A stretch of DNA of 20,377 nt from JARRQB01 sp965368585 (lineage in GTDB: Bacteria > Pseudomonadota > Gammaproteobacteria > Chromatiales > Chromatiaceae): assembly GCA_965368585.1 (NCBI GenBank), contig CBDUNM010000091.1, positions 1-20,377 on the forward strand, in the 5' to 3' direction. The notes beneath the pieces are model-generated. The model had not been told where the DNA came from. It made no database searches and was given only the letters and a program-made list of their open reading frames with translations. The translations under genes were made by a program, and so were the position numbers. Each line of letters begins with the position of its first letter. Positions within the stretch are counted from its first letter, which is position 1. Shown piece after piece: positions 1-6,685 of this stretch.

Positions 1-336
1 AAACGACACTTCACTGTCCACGGTCAGCTTCAGCGTATCGTCACGCAGCCGCTCAATCTCGAGTTGATTCGCCGCGCGCTCGTCTTCCAGTTCCCGCTCG
101 AACTCCCGCTGCTGGTTATCCATGTAGTTGCCGGCGGCACCGCCCGCCACCGCGCCGGCGACGGCGCCTACCCATTTGCCGGCGTCATCGTCCAACTGGT
201 GGCCAAGCACTGCGCCCGCCACTGCGCCGATCGCCGCACCGACTTTTGCGCGGCGATTGGGATCATCCTGCTGGGTGCATGCCGACAACCCCACGGTCAG
301 TGCAACCGCACCGGCCAGGTAGCGAAATTGATTCAT
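1..336 (-). CDS. Glycine-zipper OmpA-family lipoprotein (YiaD-like), 3' end outside window
   Basis: The gene reads leftward from ATG at 336 and is open to the window edge (112 codons seen). The start is supported by AAGGAG at 351-346, nine bases upstream. Residues 1-20 form a lipoprotein signal with lipobox LSAC (Cys20), so the mature protein should be acylated. Two glycine-zipper segments follow (about residues 30-46 and 54-70, repeats such as VGAAIGAVAGAVLG and VGAVAGAVAGGAAG). A highly charged stretch (about 74-99) comes next, then DDTLKLTVDSEVSF, which resembles the first strand of an OmpA-like peptidoglycan-binding domain. This order matches YiaD-type outer-membrane lipoproteins that tether the outer membrane to peptidoglycan. 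The OmpA domain itself is outside the window, so the family call is inferred from the N-terminal third. No operon partner is visible; phaC ends 317 bp upstream on the same strand. Confidence 0.8.
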   Translation of the reverse strand, partial: MNQFRYLAGAVALTVGLSACTQQDDPNRRAKVGAAIGAVAGAVLGHQLDDDAGKWVGAVAGAVAGGAAGNYMDNQQREFERELEDERAANQLEIERLRDDTLKLTVDSEVSF

Positions 337-653
337 GATCAGCTACTCCTTAAAGAAAATTTTAACGAAACCGCCGCCAGCATGACCGCGCGGCCGAACC
401 GGTCGTGCCGCCGTTCACCCCTCGAGACGAGCGACTTCCCGCATTGGTCCAGTCATGCCCGGATAACGTCGCGGCGCCACCTGATACGCTTCCACCAATT
501 GCATCAAAGCTTGCTGAATTCGACCTGAATTTCCACTGCTCGGCCAAGTGTATGCAAGTCGGCAAACCCGCCGCTTCAGCCGCGTACCGGCGCAGTGTAA
601 CCCACCGCGTACGAGCGCATACGCACCTCCGTCCCGGCAGCCTTGACAATAAT
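337..653. other. Intergenic region between phaC and the lipoprotein gene
   Basis: These 317 bp hold the ribosome binding site of the lipoprotein gene (346-351) and presumably its promoter. I found no convincing -35/-10 pair and no hairpin with a T-run after phaC. Open frames here have no recognisable domain and no good ribosome binding site. Confidence 0.5.
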
Positions 654-1712
654 CTACATGCGCTCCTTCAGCCAGGCGGCGATCGCGGGCGGCACTTCGC
701 GCTGCGCCCGTCCGCTCACGTAGATGCCGATATGCCCCCCCTTGAACGGGTACTCCGAATAGTCCTTCGAGCCGACCTTCCGGCCCAGGGCGATCGACGC
801 ATCCGGGGGCACCAGGTGATCCGTCGTGCCGTAAATATTGAACACCGGCATCGAAACCTCGGTGAGATCTACGGGTCTACCCGCGATCTCCAGATTTCCC
901 TCGATCAATCGGTTTTCCTGATAGAACCACTTTATGAACTGGCGGAACATTTCGCCCGCCTGATCGGGGCTATCGAAGATCCATTTCTCCATACGCATGA
1001 AATTCTTCAAGGCACGGGCATCGTCCATCAGGTTGACGACGTCAGCGTACTTCTGTCCGGTCAGGCGAAACGGCTGCATCGAAAGAAAGGTGAAGTTCAA
1101 CAACTCGCCCGGAATATTGCCGACCGCGTCCACGAGCAGATCCACGTCCAGATCGCGCGCCAGTTTCGAAAGCGCGTTGTCCGGGGTCTTGAAGTCGATG
1201 GGCGTGACCATCGTAACCAGATTGGCGACGCGTTGCGGATGCAGAGCGGTGTAACAGACGCTCATGGTTCCGCCCTGGCATATGCCCAGAATGTTTATCT
1301 TATCCAAGGTGTGGGCCTTGCAGATGTGCTTGACGCAATGGTGTATGTACCGATTGACGTAGTCGTCCAGCTCCAGGAAGCGATCCGCACCGTCCGGATA
1401 ACCCCAGTCGATAAGATAGACGTCAATACCCTGCTCCAGAAGGCCTCTGATCATCGAACGGTCTTTCTGAAGATCAGCCATATACGGTCTGTTCACCAAT
1501 GCATACACCACCAGCAGGGGCACACTCGCGGGTCGATCGACTAATGCCTTATAGCGATACAATACGAGTTTGTCCTCGCGATAAACTTCACCCTTGGGCG
1601 TCGCGCCTACATCGATCTCACCCAGGTCGGCAACCGTCTTGAAACCTTCGGCAAGCTTTCGGTGATAACCGATCATCTCCTGCAACATTTCGTCGGGCCG
1701 TAAACCAAGCAT
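654..1712 (-). CDS. phaC: Class III poly(3-hydroxyalkanoate) synthase, catalytic subunit PhaC
   Basis: PhaC polymerises (R)-3-hydroxyacyl-CoA into PHA and releases CoA. It works on the granule surface in complex with PhaE. The 352-residue length fits class III enzymes (about 355) and not the roughly 590-residue class I type. The alpha/beta-hydrolase nucleophile motif GICQGG gives Cys145; Asp298 (TTDHLVPP) and His327 (GGHIGIYVSG) complete the triad. All three lie exactly four residues before the Allochromatium vinosum positions 149, 302 and 331 known from the literature. Further family blocks are LVNRPYM, DVYLIDWGYPD, TMVTPIDFKTP and WIFDSPDQAGE. The ATG at 1712 is 13 bp after the phaE stop, so the two are almost certainly cotranscribed. 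The ribosome binding site is modest (GGGG at about 1724-1721), which suggests coupling to phaE translation. Confidence 0.97.
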   Translation of the reverse strand: MLGLRPDEMLQEMIGYHRKLAEGFKTVADLGEIDVGATPKGEVYREDKLVLYRYKALVDRPASVPLLVVYALVNRPYMADLQKDRSMIRGLLEQGIDVYLIDWGYPDGADRFLELDDYVNRYIHHCVKHICKAHTLDKINILGICQGGTMSVCYTALHPQRVANLVTMVTPIDFKTPDNALSKLARDLDVDLLVDAVGNIPGELLNFTFLSMQPFRLTGQKYADVVNLMDDARALKNFMRMEKWIFDSPDQAGEMFRQFIKWFYQENRLIEGNLEIAGRPVDLTEVSMPVFNIYGTTDHLVPPDASIALGRKVGSKDYSEYPFKGGHIGIYVSGRAQREVPPAIAAWLKERM

Positions 1713-1725
1713 GGTTCAATCCCCT

Positions 1726-2880
1726 TTATACTTTCTTAGCGGCAGCCTTTTTACGGGCAATGATCTTTTTCCGAGGGGCAGTCTTTTTCGACACCGCCTT
1801 CTTCGCACTCGACGCCGTGCTAGTGACGCCGGAGTTCGCCACCGCGGCCGCGCGGTCTGCGCTCTTCAATTCATGCAACTCCTGTTTCAGGCTCGCCAGT
1901 TCCGCCAGCAGGTCTTCCATCCCGGCGTCTTCCACCATGTCGCGCAAATCGCGCAGCTCGCGCCGCGTTTCCTGCAACCGGCGCAGAGCAGTGTCGAACT
2001 CGCGCCGTCCGGGGATGTTCATCGACGACAGGACGCTCTGAATCAGTTCGCCTTCATGCTTTTTCAAGCGCATCAGAGCGTTGGTCAGGTCTCCCTGGGA
2101 CTTGAGAAAAGCGTCGTCCGCCGTCAACTCACCATAGGCCTCTTCGCCACAATCTACCCATAGGTCGTACATGCCGCGCAGGGTCTCCGGACCTTCGCCC
2201 TTTTGCACCAGCTCGATAATGCGTCTACCCAGCAAATCGACGGCCTTACCGTTGGTGGAATGCAGCAAAGCGGCGTATTCCTGCGCCGCTTTGGTGTAGT
2301 CTCTGCTGAGTAGCATCCATTGTTGCAGTTTTTCCTGATACTCACGGGTGTAACCGAGCGCCGGGGCGCTCCACAGGCGATTCCAGGCTTCACCGGCGTT
2401 GAATCCCGCGACGTCTTCGGCATGGACAGGCGCCTGGCCCAGGGTTTTCATAAAATCCTGCCACGCGTCGCCACCCAAACCCCACCCGCCCGCAAATCCG
2501 GACCAGGCATCCGTGGCGCTCTTCGCGTTCTCGTCCAGCGACCTTTTGAAGTCTTCGATACTAGCCTCCAATGCCTGTCGCCAGTCATCCCCGGCGGCTT
2601 GCATGTCACGCGTGGTATTCCAGAGCAGCTCGCCTAATTCGAAAAAGTTGCGCCCGGCATCGAAAACCTTGCGGTAGACGTGTTTGGTGTCGCCGGGCAG
2701 GGCTTCCGCGGCGTGCTTCCACCAGGCTTCTGAACCCGCGCTCAAATCCACTTGGCCGTGTTTCAATGCATCGTCACCTGACAAGGCACCCGAGTTCTGC
2801 TTTGACCAGTCAAGCAACGCGTTCCAATACTGACGCTGGGCATCGAGCCAAACCTGGCTCCAATCCATCGATTCGTTCAT
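1726..2880 (-). CDS. phaE: Class III PHA synthase subunit PhaE
   Basis: PhaE is the non-catalytic partner that activates class III PhaC. I chose ATG at 2880 (384 residues) because GAAAGGAG lies seven bases upstream at 2895-2888. The frame is open 34 codons further up to 2982, but that part has no good ribosome binding site and lies in the leader. The N-terminus (MNESMDWSQVWLDAQRQYW) is typical of PhaE, as is the central Trp-rich helical region with QAAGDDWRQALEASIEDF and FAGGWGLGG. A long C-terminal helix rich in E, L and R follows (LRRLQETRRELRDLRDMVE), probably a coiled coil. The last 27 residues are a lysine/arginine/alanine tail (12 basic residues), which could bind nucleic acid or the anionic granule surface; this role is inference. 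It is first in a phaE-phaC operon, divergent from the phasin gene. Confidence 0.93.
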   Translation of the reverse strand: MNESMDWSQVWLDAQRQYWNALLDWSKQNSGALSGDDALKHGQVDLSAGSEAWWKHAAEALPGDTKHVYRKVFDAGRNFFELGELLWNTTRDMQAAGDDWRQALEASIEDFKRSLDENAKSATDAWSGFAGGWGLGGDAWQDFMKTLGQAPVHAEDVAGFNAGEAWNRLWSAPALGYTREYQEKLQQWMLLSRDYTKAAQEYAALLHSTNGKAVDLLGRRIIELVQKGEGPETLRGMYDLWVDCGEEAYGELTADDAFLKSQGDLTNALMRLKKHEGELIQSVLSSMNIPGRREFDTALRRLQETRRELRDLRDMVEDAGMEDLLAELASLKQELHELKSADRAAAVANSGVTSTASSAKKAVSKKTAPRKKIIARKKAAAKKV

Positions 2881-2954
2881 TTGGAGGCTCCTTTCGGGGA
2901 TGCGCTGGGTAAAACGGGGCTCAACCCACAAATTATGAACCCGTTGATGCGGCA

Positions 2955-2968
2955 TCGCAACATTGCGA
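2955..2968. promoter_or_regulatory. Inverted repeat TCGCAA-CA-TTGCGA in the phaE leader
   Basis: Two perfect 6-bp arms separated by 2 bp, about 75 bp upstream of the phaE ATG and downstream of its predicted promoter. Read on the minus strand it contains AATGTTGC, which recurs on the plus strand at 3081-3088 in the phasin promoter. PhaR proteins are known to bind TGC/GCA-containing dyads, so this is a candidate PhaR operator. Binding is inferred. Confidence 0.35.
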
Positions 2969-3014
2969 CTCGAGAAAAGCATCGGGACACTTCTTCAATC
3001 GCCAGCCAATAAAT

Positions 3015-3043
3015 ATATTAATCAAACAAATCAATGCTATAAA
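3015..3043 (-). promoter_or_regulatory. Predicted sigma-70 promoter for phaE-phaC
   Basis: On the minus strand, TTTATA (3043-3038) and TAATAT (3020-3015) are separated by 17 bp. Each matches 4 of 6 consensus bases. They lie in the most AT-rich block of the divergent intergenic region, about 130 bp upstream of the phaE ATG. Confidence 0.4.
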
Positions 3044-3084
3044 TCCCTAGTCCCGTGGCTGCACATAGGGTCATAGGAAAAATG

Positions 3085-3113
3085 TTGCATCGCACCATTT
3101 TCTTCGCTAAGAT
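3085..3113 (+). promoter_or_regulatory. Predicted phasin promoter overlapping a TGC-N3-GCA dyad
   Basis: TTGCAT (3085-3090), 17 bp, TAAGAT (3108-3113), about 65 bp upstream of the phasin start. The -35 box overlaps TGC-ATC-GCA (3086-3094), close to the TGC/GCA dyads reported for PhaR. Occupancy here would block RNA polymerase, as expected for a polymer-induced phasin gene. Consensus match is moderate (3/6 and 4/6). Confidence 0.38.
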
Positions 3114-3177
3114 TTAATCCAACAGAACAGCGCTTGGCGTTGGTCATTATAGAAAACCCATCTTCAGGAGAATCGCA

Positions 3178-3579
3178 GTGAAAGCAAGCAAAATGATGGA
3201 AAGCTGGTTTGAAAACGGCAAGGCCGCCATGCAACCCGCGCGTGAATTGTCAGAAATCACCAAGAGTGCATTCGACAAAGTCAACGAGCAAAACATGGCC
3301 CTGGTTCGAGATTACATGGATTTCAGCCTGCGTGGCTTCAAAATGTGGGGCACGGCGCGCGACCCGCGCGTCCTGGTCGAACAGCAGGTCGAACTGGCAA
3401 AAGAGGCAGGCGAGAAGATGTTCGCCATTGCTGAGGCCTATGCAAAGGTGGCGTCCGATACTCAGGTCGCACTGACTTCGTGGACCCAAAAAACCGCCGA
3501 GGCGGCTGTCGCCAAGGCGGAAGATGCAACCGACGCAGCCGTGGCGAATGCCGAGAAGGTTCTGCAAAAAGCCGCGTAG
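3178..3579 (+). CDS. Phasin (PHA granule surface protein, Phasin_2 type)
   Basis: Phasins coat PHA granules, control granule number and size, and often activate the synthase. The product is 133 residues, almost wholly amphipathic helix with no Cys and no membrane segment. It has the usual phasin pattern: an N-terminal helix (MKASKMMESWFENGKAAMQ), the central block NMALVRDYMDFSLRGFKMW, then VLVEQQVELAKEAGEKMF. An Ala/Lys/Glu-rich C-terminal region (KTAEAAVAKAEDATDAAVA) with coiled-coil character follows. I chose GTG at 3178 because AGGAG (3166-3170) is seven bases upstream; ATG codons at residues 6 and 7 are less well placed. The gene is divergent from phaE, has its own predicted promoter and is followed by a hairpin, so it is probably monocistronic. 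phaP would be the usual name, but several phasin types share this fold, so no symbol is assigned. Confidence 0.88.
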   Translation: MKASKMMESWFENGKAAMQPARELSEITKSAFDKVNEQNMALVRDYMDFSLRGFKMWGTARDPRVLVEQQVELAKEAGEKMFAIAEAYAKVASDTQVALTSWTQKTAEAAVAKAEDATDAAVANAEKVLQKAA

Positions 3580-3600
3580 GTAAGTCGATTCGCGATCTCG

Positions 3601-3623
3601 ACCGCCCCTGCCTAGGGGGCGGT
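3601..3623 (+). terminator. Hairpin after the phasin gene
   Basis: ACCGCCCC (3601-3608) pairs perfectly with GGGGCGGT (3616-3623) around a 7-nt loop, 21 bp after the phasin stop. The stem is very GC-rich but no T-run follows, so it may be a weak intrinsic terminator or a 3'-end stabilising structure. Confidence 0.5.
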
Positions 3624-3953
3624 CCCGTTGCCTTGGCGACATCGAGTACGAATTAGGATCGCAATACCGATTGTTGAAGCAGTCACCAATGCCTACCGGG
3701 ACTTGTTCGAAATCCGGACGCATGCTGTCGGTGACAGAGAGGGGGAACCAACTTGGAAAACGTCGCCATCCCAGCGGCAGCCCGTACTGCCAGCGGTGAC
3801 ACCGCCGGCGCATTCGGTGGTAATCCAGCACCGGGCCCCACCGCGCTCGCGATCCAGGATCTCGCTCGTCGCGCGCGCCTGAAACCTGCACAAAGGGACT
3901 TGCCGCGCTTTGTCTCAGAGGCGACGGGGGTCCAGCTCTCGCCGTCGAACGCT

Positions 3954-3967
3954 AACCAACGTTGGTT
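3954..3967. promoter_or_regulatory. 14-bp perfect palindrome upstream of phaB
   Basis: AACCAAC immediately followed by its reverse complement GTTGGTT, centred at 3960/3961 and 58 bp before the phaB ATG. With no spacer it would not make a good RNA hairpin and looks more like a binding site for a dimeric regulator. The regulator is unknown. Confidence 0.35.
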
Positions 3968-4024
3968 TGGACGGATGATGCACGTCTGCCCTCCAATCTT
4001 CCTTTAATACAGGAGAACACAACA

Positions 4025-4765
4025 ATGAAAGATCGCGTCGCACTGGTAACCGGCGGTATGGGTACCATAGGTACCGCCATCATAGAGGCGCTCCACGAGG
4101 GCGGCTGCAAGGCCATCGCAACCTTCAAATTCCCGGGCGATGACAATGCCGATCTTTGGTCAACAAACATGGCGGAAAAAGGCATCGACGTAATGGTCGT
4201 CGAATGTGACGTATCCGACTACGACGCAACCAAAGCCGCGATAGCCAAGGTCGAAGAGCAATGCGGCCCTGTTGACATCCTGGTCAACGCCGCTGGCATC
4301 ACCCGCGACAATACGCTGCGAAAAATGACCGTGGACCAATGGAGTGCGGTCATCGACGTCAACCTGGATTCCGTATTCAACTGCACCCAGCCGTTGATCA
4401 CAGGTATGACGGATCGCGGCTGGGGTAGAGTCATCAATATCTCGTCGCTCAACGGCCAGAAAGGCCAGTTTGGCCAGGCCAACTACTCCGCAGCGAAAGC
4501 CGGTATGCACGGCTTCACCAAAGCGGTCGCGCAAGAAGTTGCGCGCAAGGGTGTCACCGTCAACACGGTCGCACCGGGATATATCGACAGTCCGATGATC
4601 AATGCGGTCCCTGAAGAAATCCGAGAAGGCATCCGTCAAATGATTCCGGTGCAGCGATTCGGCCAGCCTTCCGAAATCGCGCGCACTGTCGCCTTCCTGG
4701 CGCATGAAGAGGCCGGGTTCATCACCGGTGCCGAATTCTCCGTCAACGGCGGTCAGTACATGTAA
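4025..4765 (+). CDS. phaB: Acetoacetyl-CoA reductase PhaB (copy 1)
   Basis: This short-chain dehydrogenase/reductase reduces acetoacetyl-CoA to (R)-3-hydroxybutyryl-CoA with NAD(P)H, supplying PHA monomer. The 246-residue protein carries the cofactor loop TGGMGTIG (residues 9-16) and NAAG (88-91). The catalytic residues are Ser141, Tyr154 and Lys158 (NYSAAKAG). PhaB-specific stretches include GITRDNTLRKM, SLNGQKGQFGQANYS and the end FSVNGGQYM. TGGMGxIG and NGQKGQFGQ closely match known PhaB enzymes and separate it from general FabG proteins. ATG at 4025 has AGGAG nine bases upstream (4011-4015). It lies between the phasin and phaR genes but with long flanking gaps, so it is probably its own transcript. 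A second PhaB-like gene sits at 8909-9628. Confidence 0.92.
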   Translation: MKDRVALVTGGMGTIGTAIIEALHEGGCKAIATFKFPGDDNADLWSTNMAEKGIDVMVVECDVSDYDATKAAIAKVEEQCGPVDILVNAAGITRDNTLRKMTVDQWSAVIDVNLDSVFNCTQPLITGMTDRGWGRVINISSLNGQKGQFGQANYSAAKAGMHGFTKAVAQEVARKGVTVNTVAPGYIDSPMINAVPEEIREGIRQMIPVQRFGQPSEIARTVAFLAHEEAGFITGAEFSVNGGQYM

Positions 4766-4792
4766 CGCACCCTTTTCCACTTGGCATGCCCG

Positions 4793-4818
4793 GCCGGCTC
4801 CCTGATTGGCGAGCCGGC
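4793..4818 (+). terminator. Hairpin just after phaB
   Basis: GCCGGCTC (4793-4800) pairs perfectly with GAGCCGGC (4811-4818) around a 10-nt loop, 27 bp after the phaB stop. No T-run follows, so termination is uncertain; it could stabilise the mRNA 3' end. Confidence 0.35.
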
Positions 4819-5091
4819 AGACAGGGTCGATTCGAGCGCATTCGATGGACGACGTTCGGCAACTGGACCGACACCAGCCCCGGTTCGAAGTTCGAGGCGC
4901 CAGCGATGCAGCTCGGCAAGTCCGCGCAGCAACGCGCCCGGGCTGCGGGCACCGGCTCGACTGACTTTGGCCCGCGTCGCATCTCCGAGTGATGCCGATT
5001 CGCTACACGGCGAACCGTTTCCTGGAGGCCCCCTCTCGCCTTCAGGAGACACCGATTCTCAGGGCACCCCCCTCCCGCCCGGGAATCCTTC

Positions 5092-5130
5092 ACGGCAAAC
5101 AGCCGGGCTGTTTGCCGTTTTCTATTGTTT
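5092..5130 (+). terminator. Strong rho-independent terminator, plus strand
   Basis: ACGGCAAACAGC (5092-5103) and GCTGTTTGCCGT (5107-5118) form a perfect 12-bp stem with a 3-nt loop. It runs directly into TTTTCTATTGTTTT. The T-run is only on the plus-strand side, so it serves rightward transcription from phaB or from an unseen transcript that starts between 4819 and 5091. Confidence 0.85.
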
Positions 5131-5274
5131 TCGCCCGTAAGTCCTTGACACAGGGCTTGAATCGTCGGTTTTTTTGCTTTGCGTCATACTCTATCTTAAT
5201 GAAAGGTAAGGATTATCATTAAAATCTCTTTCGTTGCAGCACACATAAGCAAGTTATGATCTACTCTGATTGTT

Positions 5275-5294
5275 AGCTACGCTTAAGCTACGCT
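5275..5294. repeat. Tandem direct repeat AGCTACGCT x2 upstream of phaR
   Basis: Identical 9-mers at 5275-5283 and 5286-5294, start-to-start distance 11 bp (one helical turn), 69 bp before the phaR ATG. The junction forms the palindrome GCTTAAGC (5281-5288). The helical phasing suggests a protein-binding site, perhaps for autoregulation by PhaR. This is inferred from position alone. Confidence 0.45.
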
Positions 5295-5362
5295 GATGAA
5301 GCAGGCCTCGAAAATGGATATGCCCCAAGAACAGGTTACACGACGTAACTAGAGAGATAAGA

Positions 5363-5854
5363 ATGAGCGATTTACGCGTGATCAAGAAATACCCCAACCG
5401 CCGTCTATACGACACGGCGATCAGCCAGTACGTGACCTTGGACGACATTCGGGAATTGGTCGCGGGGGGCAGTTCCTTCCAGGTCGTAGACGCCAAGTCC
5501 AAGGAGGACATTACACGATCGATTCTCTTGCAGATCATCGTTGAACAGGAAGAAAGCGGCGACCCTATTCTCAGCACGGACTTTTTGGCGCGCGTGATCC
5601 GCTTCTATGGCGACGCCATGCAGGGCTTCATGGGCAGTTATCTGGAAAAGAGCCTGGAGTCGTTCCTTGAACAACAGGAGGCGATTCGCCAGCAGTTCAC
5701 GTCGATCATGGAAAATACGCCGTTCAGCGTGATGTCGGAGATGACGGAGCGAAACCTCGATATGTGGAAGGCGATGCAGGAGAATTTCCTGAAGGCCTAC
5801 GGCGTCGAAGCCGACGAAAATACAGAAGTCAAACCTCGCAAAGACGACGAATAG
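5363..5854 (+). CDS. phaR: PHA synthesis repressor PhaR
   Basis: PhaR binds both PHA polymer and promoter DNA. As granules form it is titrated away and phasin genes are derepressed. The 163-residue product has the diagnostic N-terminal PHB/PHA accumulation regulator domain in full: VIKKYPNRRLYDT, YVTLDDIRELV and FQVVDAKSKEDITRSILLQII (about residues 6-61). The second domain (PHB_acc) follows, with FYGDAMQGFMGSYLEKSLESFLEQQ and FSVMSEMTERNLDMWKAMQ, and then an acidic, basic-mixed tail (ADENTEVKPRKDDE). ATG at 5363 is preceded by a weak GAGAGA ribosome binding site (5351-5356). The gene stands alone on the plus strand after a strong terminator, so it has its own promoter, probably within 5230-5265. 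Its likely targets are the phaE/phasin intergenic region and its own leader. Confidence 0.95.
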   Translation: MSDLRVIKKYPNRRLYDTAISQYVTLDDIRELVAGGSSFQVVDAKSKEDITRSILLQIIVEQEESGDPILSTDFLARVIRFYGDAMQGFMGSYLEKSLESFLEQQEAIRQQFTSIMENTPFSVMSEMTERNLDMWKAMQENFLKAYGVEADENTEVKPRKDDE

Positions 5855-6055
5855 CGCCCACACTGACTCCTCGCATCGGCGACAAAGCCACTCATTCGCA
5901 CCTTCGATCTGTAAAACACCGCAGGCAGAACACCTCCCGACTGCTGCGTCGACAGCGTATCGGATCGCTCAGGGGACGGCTCCGCGAATAGGGAGCGCTG
6001 CCTCGCAAGTTCGCAGAACTGGTAAACCAACTCGGCGCCGCGTGTCGGTGGCCGG

Positions 6056-6673
6056 TCACCGCTGTTTCCATGCGCCGCCCGGCTCCTGGTACCAATATCC
6101 GGGCAAGGCCTCCTCGGCCCACACCTTGGCGAAGGTCGCGCGAACCTCGGACTCCCATTCAGGATGGCCGTTAGCACGGGCGATTTCGCGATAAAGCGCC
6201 GCTCGATCGCGGTTTTCATCGGCGACCAGCTTTTTAATCTTATTGCGGTCACCGAGCGACGCCGCCCCGAGATCCCGGATACTGACCGAACCGTTCCCGT
6301 CAAACCCGATGGCGCCGCTGCGGTAAAACGGTGCCAGCTGTGCCTGACGACTCTTGATCGACGCCCTGATACCCTGAATAGCCGCCGTGTTGATATTGAT
6401 ATCCGCTTGCGCGGCTTGCGCGGTGGGAATCAGCGCATTCATGAACGAACGCGCCAGCTGTCCAACGCCCGACAAGCCCGGCAGCGCCGACCCTTTGTCG
6501 CCGTTCGGAGGCGAAGGTTGCATATTGCGATCGACTCCCTCTTTCTGCAATACGTCGCGCACAATGGTGCGCGCGGCCTCCTCCGCGGCTGCCGCCGGAA
6601 AGTAGATATTGATCGTGACACAGGCCGCAAGCACCAGGACCATCGTTGAGAAACCAATCATTCGTTTATACAT
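6056..6673 (-). CDS. YdbL/DUF1318-family outer-membrane lipoprotein with a YnbE-like N-terminus
   Basis: The 205-residue product begins with a lipoprotein signal whose lipobox LAAC puts the acylated Cys at residue 18. The next residues are VTINIYFP, and no Asp follows the Cys, so outer-membrane sorting is expected. Residues from about 95 to the end match DUF1318: KLVADENRDRAALYREIARANG and LPGYWYQEPGGAWKQR align with E. coli YdbL (KLVADINAERKASY..., KPGEYVQG..GKW). E. coli encodes a separate lipoprotein YnbE, whose short strand stacks on YdbH, and a periplasmic YdbL. Here one protein carries a lipid anchor, a short beta-like segment and the YdbL domain, with an Ala/Pro/Gly linker (about 33-95). 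It starts 12 bp after the ydbH-like stop, so the two form an operon. A second ATG at residue 5 is possible; neither start has a clear ribosome binding site. Confidence 0.82.
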   Translation of the reverse strand: MYKRMIGFSTMVLVLAACVTINIYFPAAAAEEAARTIVRDVLQKEGVDRNMQPSPPNGDKGSALPGLSGVGQLARSFMNALIPTAQAAQADININTAAIQGIRASIKSRQAQLAPFYRSGAIGFDGNGSVSIRDLGAASLGDRNKIKKLVADENRDRAALYREIARANGHPEWESEVRATFAKVWAEEALPGYWYQEPGGAWKQR

Positions 6674-6685
6674 ATAGGGTATCCA

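Larger units (their letters stand above)
3580..4024. other. Intergenic region between the phasin gene and phaB
   Basis: The 445 bp contain a hairpin after the phasin gene (3601-3623), a 14-bp palindrome (3954-3967) and the phaB ribosome binding site AGGAG (4011-4015). The short open frames in between show no recognisable domain. A TTGGCG/TAGGAT pair at 3633-3659 has only 15 bp spacing and is a weak promoter candidate. Confidence 0.5.
4766..5362. other. Long intergenic region between phaB and phaR
   Basis: The 597 bp contain a hairpin close to phaB (4793-4818), a strong intrinsic terminator (5092-5130), and the phaR promoter/leader with a direct repeat (5275-5294). The 270 bp between the two hairpins hold no frame I would call a gene. 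A possible phaR -10 box TATGAT lies at 5255-5260, with TTGCAG 15 bp before it, a short spacing. Confidence 0.5.

Noticed and set aside
405..1544. 379-codon plus-strand frame opposite phaC
   Set aside because: It runs antisense to the well-supported phaC codons, has no recognisable domain and is His/Arg-rich as expected for a GC-rich shadow frame.
3250..3891. 213-codon minus-strand frame covering the phasin gene
   Set aside because: It is antisense to the clear phasin gene and its translation shows no family pattern and no good ribosome binding site.
4875..4905. tRNA-like T-arm (CGGTTCGAAG)
   Set aside because: The flanking bases do not form the 5-bp T stem, and no anticodon or acceptor stem can be built around it.
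5145..5150. Perfect TTGACA after the terminator as the phaR -35 box
   Set aside because: No -10-like hexamer lies 16-18 bp downstream; that position is a T-run.
5204..5218. Fur-box-like half site ATTATCA upstream of phaR
   Set aside because: Only one half matches; the other half has 4 of 7 bases, and nothing links phaR to iron.
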